The notes under the pieces were generated by a model. That model did not search any database. It was not told the origin of the DNA and saw nothing but the letters and a program-made list of their open reading frames with translations. From assembly GCF_050436995.1 (NCBI RefSeq), contig NC_134764.1, positions 6,510,001-6,574,000 of the forward strand: a stretch of 64,000 bases of DNA. The letters are read 5' to 3'. The number at the start of each line of letters is the position of its first letter. Position 1 is the first letter of the stretch. Of this stretch, positions 26,001 through 36,800 are shown one piece after another. Both the position numbers and the translations under genes were made by a program. This stretch comes from Anticarsia gemmatalis (Eukaryota; Arthropoda; Insecta; Lepidoptera; Erebidae).

Positions 26001-29000
26001 AGTTTCACAAATTACGCATGACGAGTTACGATGCTAAGTTAAATCACTAATGGTAAGTTATAGCCGCCATTTGTAAGGCTCGTCGACAGAACAATCGTTC
26101 TCATAAATTAAAGAGACTATACTTAACTTACGGTAAAATTAGTCATGTAGCTATAAAAACTAGGTAGGTATTTGAGAAATATCAAGATATGGAGCGATTG
26201 GAGTAAATACAATATAGGGGTACTAGTATCGTACTATACCTCTAATACTACAACCACATTGTAAAACTTTTTGGCGATTGAAAAGAGTGGCCGTGAGTTT
26301 CTCGCTAGCTCTTCTCATAAGGCTCTACCCCCTTTCCGAGCTAGTGGTAGATTCAGTAATTGTAACGACTATCATAAGTGTCAATATTTGACCTAAATGA
26401 ATAAATGATTTGATTTTTGACTAATGACATTTACATAGGTGTTTTTGTTGAATTTGTAGTTATAAGGTGCATAATTATTTTGGCTCGTGACTATGTAAGT
26501 CTGAACAAGATTCTGAGATAGCTCCTTATTACTGGACCTACAAATGAAGTAGTTATATTATTGAAGTTAGGTAGATAGTTAGACATCAGTATGTCTGCAT
26601 AGTAACAAAGATAGATGTAAAACCAGAACATGAATTAACGAGAGAGTTTGATTAATAAAAAAATCCGCTAAGTGCGATTTGAACTCACGCAAGTAAAGTT
26701 TCCTAACATTTTTTTATAAAAACGGCAATATTACAGGCACGTTTGTTGTGTAGGAGCCCCCTTAAACATTAATTTCATTATTTTGTATTTATTATTATAG
26801 CGCCAACAGAAATACATCATCTGTGTAAATGTCAACTGTCTTACTATCATAGTTCATGAGATACAGGCTACAGCCTAGTGGTGGTAGCATGTAAGGAGTG
26901 TTCTTCTCACCTCTAAGTAAATAGCTGCTTCATGATAGTTCATCTCCCAGTGTTCGTCTTCGGACATGTGCAGGCCTGTGTGCAGCGAGGACCTGCTGCC
27001 CATGTCCAGGGTGCCTGAGTCACCAGCGCCATCTGTGCCTGTCCGCGTATCTGTGGAACATATAGCCTTTGTAGACAGGCGTACGATTTGATACAAGAAA
27101 TGAATTTGATCAGTGGTTTGTCTACATAAAAATGCATGCAAATGAAAATATGGTTAAAAATTAAGATGTGGGTTACTTTTAAAGACATATTGGCGTAGCT
27201 CTATCAATATTAGTTTGTTTTGAAAAACATTTTAAAATAGAAAAAGGATATTTTTAAGAAAAAGCGACTGTTACATTTGGAATTAGTTTCTTCTTAAAAA
27301 CGTACGGACGAAATGGGAGATATGAATTATGTCCTCCTGGCCGCTTTTGGCGGCGGCTATGAATCTGTGCAATACTTTGTTTATGGTGACAAAGTGTGTG
27401 CACAGTACACTCTCAATTCCCTTTCTCTCATATCCCGGTAGGACGGCTAAACCGACACGACCAGTGAGAGGTCAGGCGCAGGACCGACAGTTTTACGTGC
27501 TCCCCGAGGCAAAGTCTACAACCTCAATTATAATATTAAGTAAGAACTTCATACTTTCTTTGAACTGCATTCTTTATTCATTCCATAGTATATTTAAGTA
27601 GTAAATGGCAAGCAAAAGATTGTATAATTTGTATGTAATTATATTGACCAAGGTAACTCGCGTGAGTAATCGCGTTCAACGCTTCATTCGTGATTACAAT
27701 ACATTCGTACACGTGATATGTTATTTTTATTTGCTGATCTAACCACCTTGATATTATATTTAAAATATCACGTTTAAAATTAATTACAAGAATGCCGGAA
27801 GAAGAAATAATCAATAAATTTATTATTAACATAAAATCTATACTTATAATAAATCTGTAGAGAGGTCAATTCTGTACATTGAATATATTTAAAAAAAAAC
27901 CAATGGGGGATGTTTAGTAACGAATACTGATACCGAATCTGCAATTTATAATTTTCTTTTCTGTCTGTCTGTCTGTCTGTCTGTCCTCCGTCTGTATGTT
28001 ACGCTATCACGTAAAAACTACCGGATAGAATGCACTGACATTTGTTATATGCATAGAATAAGTAGTGGAGCAAGTATTGGGATACTTTTTATCGCATAAA
28101 ATTTCATAGATTTTTAGAAAATTGAATAAAATACGTAGAAATCGTTTGAACCTGCGTTTCCCTAAAGAGACCGTAGATGGCATTGCAATTCATTTCACAA
28201 CATTCGCATATTATATGGTTAAGGGTCAGCGCAGACCAAGAGGAGCGCAGCGGAGAGGATTTTTTTAACGCACTTGAAAATCAACTTTAAATTAATTAAA
28301 ATAAAGTGCATAATTGCTTGAACCTGTCAAAAAATGCTCGCGCGTCCTCGAGGATGCGCGGGTATCCCCGCGCATACTCGAGGACGCGCGAGCATCGTAT
28401 GAAAAATTTCAATGTTGTTACTGAGTTTAAAGAGAGAGAACGTCATTTTTATTCTTCTTCAGTCAAAAGAGCAATTATAATCATGGCCCAGTCTACCATC
28501 GTTGAAAAATTTTCACGAAAACTGGCCTGTTTAATGAAGAATGGTAACCTAGAAAGTTTTCCTCGCGCAGGCTCGAGCAGTCGCGAGCATGCTCGAGCAT
28601 CCGCGAGCCGTAAAGAAAATGCTCGAGACCGCGCGAGGATTATTCCGGTCTGTCTGCGCTGGGCCTAAGGCCCAGCGCAGACCAAGAGGAGCGCAGCGGA
28701 GAGGATTTTTTTAACGCACTTGAAAATCAACTTTAAATTAATTAAAATAAAGTGCATAATTGCTTGAACCTGACAAAAACTGCTCGCGCGTCCTCGAGGA
28801 TGCGCGGGTATCCCCGCGCATACTCGAGGACGCGCGAGCATCGTACGAAAAATTTCAATGTTGTTACTGAGTTTAAAGAGAGACAACGTCATTTTTATTC
28901 TTCTTCAGTCAAAAGAGCAATTATAATCATGGCCCAGTCTACCATCGTTGACGAATTTTCACGAAAACTGGCCTGTTTAATGAAGAATGGTAACCTAGAA

Positions 29001-30805
29001 AGTTTTCCTCGCGCAGGCTCGAGCAGTCGCGAGCATGCTCGCGCATCCGCGAGCCGTAAAGAAAATGCTCGAGACCGCGCGAGGATTATTCCGGTCTGTC
29101 TGCGCTGGGCCTAACGCGGTGCCTGCCGTATCGATACCTGTTGTTAGCACCAACCAATAGATGGCGTTATGGTCAGCAACACAGCATGTTTTTCCTAATT
29201 AATTTATTTTGATTGCTTTATAGTAAAAAAAAATACCTTTAAAACAGGCTATACATTTATAAAATTTTCAAACATAAATGTTGTATGATATATTACACAA
29301 AAATGTTGGTTTACGTGGTTCCGGTGCGGTCGGGATATCCTAGATGGCAAACCGAGTAATTTCGTTTGTTGTCGTTGTTCGCCGCAACTAACAGATGACG
29401 TTGTAGTTCGTAACACGTAACCAAATTAATTGGTTGCATTAAGGAAATAAATTGGATAGCTATGAAACAGACTATGTGGTAAGTTTTAAAAAATAAACGA
29501 CGGATGATATATAAAAAATAATTACGGGTTACGCGGTTACGGACGTATCAACGCAAGTATACCTACATTATTACGCGTGTGAAGAGCTGCGGCACAGATA
29601 GGTCTGTCTGTACCTATAATAATATTCTGAATCCAGACGGGTAAGCAATGGTCAGTCTATAATAAGGTATTATATTTTACACTGTAAACTGGTACGGATA
29701 CAGACGAGAGCGGAAAAGAAGGTAACCACAGGAAATCAGGCCTGTCTGAGCCTGTGTCACATTGTGTGCTCTTCGGGTCCCTTTCGTAAATAACCATTAG
29801 ATGACAAAAGAGTTGTTAGCATTTTTATGTGTAGGTGTGTAGGTAGTGCTTCGCAATTCGTGTGCTCAAACGAATAAGCAACAGTACGAAATTCACGCGA
29901 GCAGAGCCGCACGGGTCAGCTAGTTATTAATATATTTATATCTTCTACATCTCTTTGTATTGCTCTACTCATTTAAAATTATTTGTTTGTAACTTAGCAG
30001 AATTAAAGCAGAATTACAGTTGACAAAACAAAAATAATATATATCCCTAACCCATTGGTGGGCAAAGATCTCTTTCCAAAACGATTCGAGGGAGACGACC
30101 ACGCTGGGACTTCTTATTACTGCATTTCTTCAAGAACAGTTTTTAAAGAAATTTCAGAGCATGCTAAAGAGCTTAATTACGATATTAGTTATTATTAAAT
30201 AATACATGATCTACTTATATGTTATTAATATTCATCGTATTCCAACTAAGTATTGACAGTGAATGATACCGTTACGTCTCAGTCCATTCATGTTATATCC
30301 GCGCAAAACAAGTTTGTGAGCCACTTAACTCTTTTGTAAAATCTTATTTACACTGCTAAAACGACAAACTTATTAGGACATGAACTAAAATATAACTTTA
30401 ATTAAGACTTAACAATTTGAAAGTTACGAAAATTGATAATAACTCAAAAAAATATGATAAACCGAATTATTAAAAGCAAATTACAGCCCATTAATAAATA
30501 ACATCGTCATAATTTTATATTAATTTTCACCTTGTCATCCAACAACAGAACTTAAACACATTTTTATAGTAAATAATATATCCAAATACAGAATAATAAA
30601 GTAAACACAAATATTACAGTATCACATTTAAAAACGAGACAAAACCTCAACATTTTAGGCCCAAATCGCGAATAACCTTAACAAAAACAACTCAATATCT
30701 ATTAAAACTCATATAAGACTAATTTTCGCGACTATTTTTATAATATTTAAGGGTGTTTTAAAGTGTTTACATACCAGTTATCTCGTCAATAGTTTGTTTA
30801 TCCAT
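14032..30805 (-). CDS. TPCN1: two-pore channel protein 1 (complete, 17 coding exons)
   Basis: TPC1 is a cation channel of endosomes and lysosomes gated by PI(3,5)P2 and voltage and linked to NAADP signalling. Exons, in transcript order: 30805-30775, 27050-26911, 25609-25445, 25155-25030, 23767-23587, 23265-23133, 19505-19406, 18947-18767, 18431-18219, 17941-17822, 17476-17308, 16865-16695, 16317-16122, 15703-15598, 15376-15270, 14954-14846, 14144-14032. Phases agree throughout and total 786 residues (human about 816). Visible landmarks: NYHEAAIYLEEG before the first repeat; first S4 and linker VTRALRPIFLVDTRHCGGVRR (exon 5) with the basic patch that binds the lipid; first filter LLTTANFPDVMM across exons 6-7; second S4 RPLRLMRLYKLKKRYRD across exons 11-12; two N-glycosylation sequons (NTT, NSS) before the second pore; second filter LTVVNNWF (exon 13); C-terminal tail with RTKEVLQRRMYQ. 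The exon 16 donor (GTTCGT) is weak. The start is the only ATG in frame, joined across intron 1. Confidence 0.95.
14175..14792 (+). mobile_element. 5S-derived SINE, second copy, split by a retroelement
   Basis: Its two halves, 14175-14352 and 14691-14792, together match the SINE at 1370-1738: a 5S-like GTTAAGC and GGATGGGTGACC, then CTCCGTGTTTCGGAGG, and a tail CAGCTGCATCCGGTGAGAC to CCGACTCCAACATAG. The break is a poly-A retroelement with a 15-bp target duplication. It lies in the last intron of TPCN1, antisense to that gene. Confidence 0.7.
14353..14675 (+). mobile_element. 5'-truncated poly-A retroelement inserted in the 5S-SINE
   Basis: The GC-rich insert ends CATTAACCAAGT followed by about 22 A. 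It is flanked by perfect copies of GGTTGCGGAGGTCCA at 14338-14352 and 14676-14690, the hallmark of target-primed reverse transcription. From GCCCCCTGGCTGGCGAACTC onward it matches the right part of the longer copy at 39957-40790 closely, with scattered substitutions. It encodes no reverse transcriptase here. It may be the 3' end of a LINE or a SINE mobilised by one. Confidence 0.85.
19223..19353. mobile_element. small foldback MITE (copy 1) in TPCN1 intron 7
   Basis: Left arm CCCCCGGTTTCTGAAGTACA pairs with a right arm containing GCTAAATGTACCTACTCAG and AAAACGAGGG. The inner arm TTGAATAGATAAACTACCG is partly lost on the left in this copy. A more symmetrical copy is at 61001-61119. TA lies at the outer borders, as expected for a Tc1/mariner-type MITE, but the superfamily is a guess. 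Confidence 0.5.
19550..23040. mobile_element. 3.49 kb element with CAGGGTGTAA inverted ends in TPCN1 intron 6
   Basis: The left end CAGGGTGTAAACGACGG and a nearby ACCGAAAAC match the right end, which read on minus is CAGGGTGTAACAGACAGG with TACCGAAAACG. The ends are therefore imperfect inverted repeats of about 30 bp. Flanks read TATA on both sides, so the duplication is TA or TATA. Inside are GC-rich islands (20500-20640, 22120-22160, 22720-22790), TGACGTCA-type motifs, a nested LINE tail and a diverged inner inverted repeat. No transposase-length open frame was seen. The superfamily is unknown to me. Confidence 0.5.
19774..19989 (-). mobile_element. LINE 3' tail, family A, copy 1
   Basis: Read on minus it runs CTGATTGTTGGCAGCTCC through TTTTTGGCGATTGAAAAGAG, CTCTACCCCCTTTCCGAGCT and ends in ATTTTGATTTTG repeats. 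Nearly identical copies lie at 26251-26418 and 39316-39537. A constant 3' end with a simple-repeat tail and variable 5' end is typical of non-LTR elements. It is nested in the 3.49 kb element of TPCN1 intron 6. Confidence 0.65.
24732..24924 (-). mobile_element. tRNA-derived SINE, copy 1
   Basis: On the minus strand the head reads CTCCGTGGCGCAGTGGTTTA (box A) and GTGAGTTCGATTCCCACACG (box B). The body runs TTGTGCGATCCACAAATAAT through AAGTCCCCGCAAACCAGAGC to a T-rich end. It lies in TPCN1 intron 4 in the sense direction. Other copies: 25243-25430, 36888-37005 (truncated) and 42930-43075 (degenerate). It resembles tRNA-derived SINEs reported from Helicoverpa. Confidence 0.75.
25243..25430 (-). 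mobile_element. tRNA-derived SINE, copy 2
   Basis: Same organisation as the copy about 500 bp away, with more substitutions. Box A reads TGGCGTAATGGTTTAGG and the box B region is shortened to GGTCATGGGTTCGG. It lies in TPCN1 intron 3, also sense, so exon 4 sits between two copies of the same SINE. Confidence 0.7.
26251..26418 (+). mobile_element. LINE 3' tail, family A, copy 2
   Basis: Begins CAACCACATTGTAAAAC and ends AATGATTTGATTTTTG. It is close to the copies at 19774-19989 and 39316-39537 but starts further 3', as expected from 5' truncation. It lies in TPCN1 intron 2, antisense to the gene. Confidence 0.65.
28223..28665. mobile_element. Harbinger-type MITE, tandem copy 1 (443 bp)
   Basis: Ends GGGTCAGCGCAGACC and, at the right, GTCTGCGCTGGGCC are inverted repeats. 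TAA flanks it on both sides (28220-28222 and 28666-28668), fitting the 3-bp TWA target of PIF/Harbinger. It holds a near-perfect palindrome at 28335-28394. A 120-codon open frame spans almost the whole element from 28306, but it follows the repeat and contains no transposase motif, so I do not call a gene. Confidence 0.7.
28669..29111. mobile_element. Harbinger-type MITE, tandem copy 2 (443 bp)
   Basis: Same length and order as copy 1, with only a few substitutions (for example TGTC to TGAC and GAGAGAGAAC to AGAGAGACAAC). It starts GGCCCAGCGCAGACC directly after the TAA that ends copy 1 and is followed by TAA at 29112-29114. The left end matches the terminal repeat better than copy 1's GGGTC. 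The two together look like one element inserted into the target duplication of another, or a tandem duplication. Confidence 0.7.
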
Positions 30806-33656
30806 CAGTACGAACGTTCGACAAGGCACCGAGTCGCACCACACACAGCTGTGGCATAGAAAACGGAATGCACCGCTTCAGTGAGCCACGGACTGAGCCT
30901 AGTAACCGACTTAACGCTAAGGTTGTCGCTTGACGAGTCTGTGTTTTGTTTGTTTATAATTTTTGCCATCATTGGACATCCTTTCAATTGTTTATACTTT
31001 TCCGTTGCATGTGTGTCAATTTTATACGTTAATTAATGTTTCAAATTACATCAGCCATGTCTTGAAAAAAGGTCGGGTAACCTAGTACTAACCGGCGGTC
31101 CTGTATGACAAGATGTATGGATGTGAATGAAGCAAGGGAAGGTTGTAAGGATCGTATCAAGTGGCGTTCTTTGCTCTCTGCCTTTCCCCTAGGGAAAAAA
31201 GGTGTGATATTATGTACGTTATGTTATATGTATGTTAATTAACGCGATTATGAATTTTACCTCGAATTACTTGACGTTTCGGCATATATCGAGATTGCAA
31301 GTTTGAAATATATCTATATCTATTTCCATGGTATGTTTTACTTTATAACCGGAATCTTTTAAATGAAGGTAATATTCTCTCGGAAGTTCTCGCCCAAAAA
31401 TCGTTTCATTTTAATTAATTAATTTCGTGCGCAAAGTAACGACTTCATTTGACCTACCTAATTATAAAGTAGAACGTTTTTACGTAACTCTGAAATAGAT
31501 ACATTATTTAATTTGAAAAAATATTTTAGTGTTCCTGAGATTAGCGCGTTCAAACAAACAAACACTTCAGCTTTATAATATTAGTAGGTATAAATTACTA
31601 ACATATAAGTGGGACATGATCGGAACAAGGAAGGCAATGCTTAATTACCGTTGTTGTGTGGCCATTGTTTGAAATGCTGACTGAATATAAGTACCAGCTT
31701 GTAGTCCTTAGGTACATACATACGTTGATAGTAAAAAATATAAATTGACAAAGGTAGGGGCATTTATTCTGTAGTCATATATTTACCTTTTTTAGATGTT
31801 TCTGACAGTATCACTTAGAATATTTGTAACATACACCTACCTAACATAAATGACAACTTCAATCAGCATCTCATATGTAAAATTGAGAAAAATCTATAAC
31901 TTTATTTATCTTTATAATTTGCCTACTAACGTCTGCTTGGTTTTAAGGCTACTGTACCCGTGAATTAAGGATACGATTCAAATATCATCTGGCGAACGAT
32001 CCGAACAGGCGATAAAAAAGCTTAGTCATCTCCCAAAACTTATACAAATATAGGAACATCGATAGTTTGTAAGTCGTAACCTCATTGGCAAATTTTACGA
32101 GCGGCCTACGCAAAAATGACCAGACTCGTTTATCGATGAAACGGATATTGTGAGCCTCCTAAAGGGACCGCGTGTCTGTTATAACCTGCGAATTTAACCC
32201 TGAATACGACTTACACATTCGGGTCGGCACGTTTTCGGTTCGGCAATATTTATCGAACAACAAAACCGCCCGAAACAATAATTGTACTTGTTCGGCTTGT
32301 GCCGATCGGGTAGTTCCTTCGTATCGCCACAATGCGGTTCAAATATTCAGGCCTCGAGTCCACCACGCTAACCAAGTGTAGATTTGGGACAAAATTACTA
32401 ACTAAGACACACTTTAACATTTAAGTATTAAACTATAAACGTAAGCGATGACAACCCTACGCTAAAATTGTAACTATCAAAGTTACGTTAACCTTATGTC
32501 AGTGAAAATATTTTTAAAACGACTTCAAACTGAATGAAACACCACCTATTGTTATACCTCAAGGTTCTACAATTAAAACGTTTATAATAGTTAAGTACTG
32601 AATGTAGAGATTGGCGCTACCGTATGAATGAATAATGTTAATTTGATTAGAACGTACATTCCTTATTTTACTGTAACTATTAATATAATAATACATATGT
32701 CTACTGTTGTTGATTTAATAGATAAATAAATAGGACGTGAAATCGAGTGCAATTAGCATTTATTGTATTTAATTCACTCACTCACTCGCTCGCTCACGCA
32801 CGTTTCACATACCTTAATAACATCGTGGTGTAAGCACGGATTGGTTGAACTATGGTCTTTTTCAATTTAATTTGAAACTATTTACAAGCATGCATAAAAT
32901 CACGTCTACCCAAAGCAAAGAACGCCACTTGGTCTTTCAAACTTCCCTTATCTCAGTCACATCAATACATCTTGACATACAGGAAACTGTGTTAGTGAAA
33001 AAGACAAAACACTACCTCTATATAATTATTATCTCAGCTTCCACAACACTTATTAGCCAAGCAAGGATATAACAGACAACAGTCAAATACTTTATGGTAA
33101 GTAGCGCTCTAAATTATTACTATTAACACGAAAAAACCAGACAAAGAGCAAGATATTATTTTTATAAATCTTACTTAGAAAAAAGTGACCTTTCATAATT
33201 TTATCCCGAGAGTATTCTCAATAAGAGAACTAAAATGGCTCTATCAAAGTCAACGATAATAACACCTGGATTTTTTTTTATTAAGTAAAGCTCTGAAAGA
33301 AAAAGTCACTGTTATCTTTTTCAGCAAGTAAAGATGGGACAAAAAGTAGTACACAGAGATAAGAAAATTTTCGAGTCTTTAGTCCCGAAGGACCTGTAAA
33401 TTGTAAACAAAATGTAGCCTCCTTTCATACTTATTAGTATCTTGAGTATGACTTAACGTAAAATATACTTATTGTAAGGCATTTCTGTACTAAATGCTCT
33501 TAATTATTTATGAAGATAAGTATGTAAAAACATTTATATAATTTCAGTTAGGTGCCTACAAGGTAATTACCATATTGAAAAAGACTGAACGATTTTCACT
33601 AATGCATGGCAATGGGCATTTATGGGATAGGCTATTGATTGTTACACAGAAGGTTA
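30806..33656. other. gene-free DNA upstream of TPCN1, with LINE and Helitron fragments
   Basis: The TPCN1 promoter and any 5' UTR must start here, but I see no clear core promoter. Fragments: LINE tail family B at 31091-31236 (plus) and 32900-32990 (minus), recognisable by GACAAGATGTATGGATGTGA and AGTGGCGTTCTTTG; a Helitron 5' fragment at 31531-31592; and a GTGGTGGACTCGAGGCC block on minus near 32355-32375. No coding exon was recognised. Confidence 0.45.
31091..31236 (+). mobile_element. LINE 3' tail, family B, copy
   Basis: Contains GTATGACAAGATGTATGGAT, then CAAGTGGCGTTCTTTGCTCT, then GTGTGATATTATGTACG. This is a very common moth LINE end. Other copies: 41784-41899 (plus), 42581-42690 (minus), 44830-44899 (plus), 47886-48004 (plus) and 32900-32990 (minus). 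Confidence 0.6.
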
Positions 33657-33664
33657 ATCTAAAT

Positions 33665-33858
33665 CAGGGGTTTCCAACCTATTCTTAGTCCGGGATCACT
33701 TTTATATTATTCTTGTTAGCAGGGATCACTATGTAAGAATATAAAAAATTCAGTGTTATAATCATCCTGAAAATTATAAATTTTAAAATCCTTCGCGGAC
33801 CATATTTTGGCTTCCACGGACCACTGGTAGTCCGCGGGCCACTGGTTGGGAACCACTG
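33665..33858. mobile_element. hAT-type MITE, 194 bp, with exact 8-bp target duplication
   Basis: Left end CAGGGGTTTCCAACC and right end GGTTGGGAACCACTG are inverted repeats with two mismatches. ATCTAAAT occurs on both flanks, at 33657-33664 and 33859-33866. An 8-bp duplication with CAGNGGTTCCCAACC ends is the signature of hAT elements. Inside, GGGATCACT repeats and GCGGACCA repeats are present, but no coding sequence. Confidence 0.85.
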
Positions 33859-33866
33859 ATCTAAAT

Positions 33867-36800
33867 TCTAAAAAGAAATATGATAATTATATCGCATCAT
33901 TTTTTTTATTCGATTAATAATTTGAACACAACAACGTTCAGGTTTACAAATAAAATAGAATTATGATAATTAAATAACGTATTTACGTTTATACAGCCCT
34001 AACACGACAAATGATCTTTTCTCTGAACCTTATTATGATGATAATTATCATCCATTAACTCGCCTGTAAATAGAAATAACGCTGCTACTTAATATTCACT
34101 TCGTTATTGTCATCGGAGACTGCGGACAGTGCAATATGATTCATGAGCATTACATAACGAGGCTTTATACTACGTTAAATTTAAAATAAATACGAATTTA
34201 TGTTCTTTAGAGAAAATGTAAGTATTCCTGAAATGTAAATGACAAATTATAATGAACCGTTATTTCATCTGCTTTACTATATTTTGGGACTACCGGGAGT
34301 CCCGGATTTTTGGAAGGCGTGTGTGGGGCCGAAGCTAGCACATAGAGGCCCATAACAGCTGCTTTTATTTTTCTAAAAGGTGTGATGTTACAATCCGTTG
34401 ATTATCCCTGTACGCACTATAAAATAAATTTAAGGGCAATCACTGGATTTAGTGAATCTATGGTAGAACTAACAGAAAAATATTTTAATTTGGGCTATTG
34501 AGATGTCGTGCTTATGGACTGGAAAATGTAGAATCTATGAGGACTATCGCGTCTGCCTATTATTATGCTCATAACATGTTAAAAATATTTTTTATTATGA
34601 AGAGATACACTACCTTTACTGTATGATCTTTCTATTTGATCAAGCTATTTGAGTGTAGCTAAAAAGTAAATATCAACTCATTGACGCATGATTTTGACAC
34701 AAATTAATACTAATAAAAATGTTTATAAAACAAATAAACATACCAACAAAGCTATGAGCACTCCAATAAACGGTTCGCGAGACATTTTGCACTCTCCTAA
34801 CAATCTTGTGGAACATCATAATTAGTAAGTAAGTAATTAAGTAACGCCGCCGGATGCGGGCCACGACGCACATGTACTGTGCTGAACACGACGTTACATT
34901 GTTTGCTGAGATGTCACCAGATAAAAGTGAAATGTAGGCTTCTATGTACTCTCTGCAGATTGCTACGTATATACTCGTGTGTTTATTAGAGACAAGTGCA
35001 TGCCCCCGCTTTAGATAACAATTAATCATAGCTAGGGACTAATTAATCTAATATGCATGCTTATATTATTATCTTATACTAGCTGACCCGCGCAGGTCCG
35101 CTCACGCTTTCTTGTTTTTATTTAATACCGCACATTTTCAAATTTATTCACCTTTTACACCTTCTCTGGACTTCCACAAATAATTCAAGACCAAATTTAG
35201 CCAAATCGGTCGAGTACTTATTAGGGAGACTAACGAACAGCAATTCATTTTTACAAAGGTATATAGATGTATTTATAAACGAAGTAAGTATAGGTATGCT
35301 CTAACGTGTTGTACTTTTCACGATCAAAAAAATACTAAACGATTGAAGATTGATTCCTAGTAACAGATTACTACAAGAAAATATTTAATTCCCATATGAA
35401 ATATTTAATAAAGTTGCAGGCTAGTTGTAAAATAATTTCCTTTCATAAAATCTAATTATAAAAGGCTTCACGAAGGCTGCGTTATTATGTACGTCCCCTC
35501 GGGAGCTGTGACGTTTTGTCGCCCATGTTTACTGAAAATAAAGGATTCAGTGACGTAGAACGACATGAACCACACGACATACGGCATAAACAATGTTAAG
35601 AAACTACCTACTTGAAAACTTGTAGATATTTAAACTAAATTTAACTAAAATATTATTTTAAAAAATTGGTTATTATATTCAGTAGATATTTGTAGCTTTT
35701 ACATAAATGCTGTCATTTATTTACCTTTCCCAAATTGATGATATTTGCTTCACCTAAAAAAAAAGTATAACTTAGATGTGATCAAGAATGTTTGATACTT
35801 CTAAACTGCTCAGTTGTAGATAACGTTTTTGATAGAGCTTCAGTTTTAAGCACATAAATAGGTTATTACTTAACGTAAGTTACACTAGCCGTCTTCACAA
35901 GCTGACTAAAACGTCAAGTGAACAACGGAAAATGCATGTTCACATTAAATTCTGTTGATATTGAGTAAAAATGCAAAACATGCAAGACGAAAGTTTACGA
36001 GCTTTGAGAAATAACCACGCGAAAGGCTCAGCAAAATCTTTTGAGGCATAGGTAGACTAACTTACGTGTCGATGGAACACCCCACTTGGCCTATAAAACA
36101 CGAAACATACGTGCCAAATCAGAATCACGTATAGAAGGGTAAGGGCCGAAATATCGATCTCCGTAATATCATTAGGTGACGACCTGTGAAGGTACAACAG
36201 GCATTTAAAATTGAATCAGGGAGCGTAGGGAACGGCCGCCATTTTATATTCATTTCCTACGGTTAACGGTTTCACATGAAGGTCTAAATATAGCTGCAAA
36301 TTGAACGCCCTTTTTTTAGGTTTTTATATTGTTAAATGTTTTCCTCAATTCAGGGGTCAGAAAAAGAGGTATGCTGTTATTCTTTCAAATACCTAGCTTT
36401 TGTAGAATACTTACTTGACAGAACTGTAAAAAGCATATTTACGTTGACGCAAAATTGCATTTCAGGGTTGGACTAAATGTCATTCCGATATTCTGTTCAC
36501 TAGCTTTCAATCTATACAACCAGAGTACCTATATGTCCGTTAAATAAAAATGTTCAAGGGTTTTTTACCAATTCAAATGTCAAAAATCTACAATGTTTTT
36601 TTTTGCCATCGGTACATACATCGGAAACATAACAGAAACCGATTTATTTAGTTCAGTAGTTATGTTTACTTAAACAACGTCGTTATCTCTCACTAGATAA
36701 TAGATAATTGGGTTGATAACAGCGAGAAGAAACCCGTTCATTGTTACAACATGACTAATAACACTTAATTAACTAATGAGTAATTTATTTGCAGAATTCG

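Larger units (their letters stand above)
27836..29923 (+). mobile_element. Helitron-like element in TPCN1 intron 1, hosting two MITEs
   Basis: It opens ATCTATACTTATAATAAATC and closes ACGGGTCAGCTAG before T, the same two ends as the short Helitrons elsewhere in the window. Near the left end is a (TCTG)n run at 27960-27985, usual in this repeat group. The middle, 28223-29111, consists of two Harbinger-type MITEs, so the original element would be about 1.2 kb. No Rep/helicase frame is present. The ends are clear, but I have not shown that the two ends belong to one insertion event. Confidence 0.5.

Noticed and set aside
28306..29114. Two near-identical 120-codon frames that look like a duplicated gene
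   Set aside because: They are the two tandem MITE copies. The frame crosses the palindrome and runs into the terminal repeat, and no transposase signature is visible.
34673..35029. 118-codon minus frame with hydrophobic stretches
   Set aside because: No start context, splice partner or recognisable domain, and base composition is like surrounding non-coding DNA.
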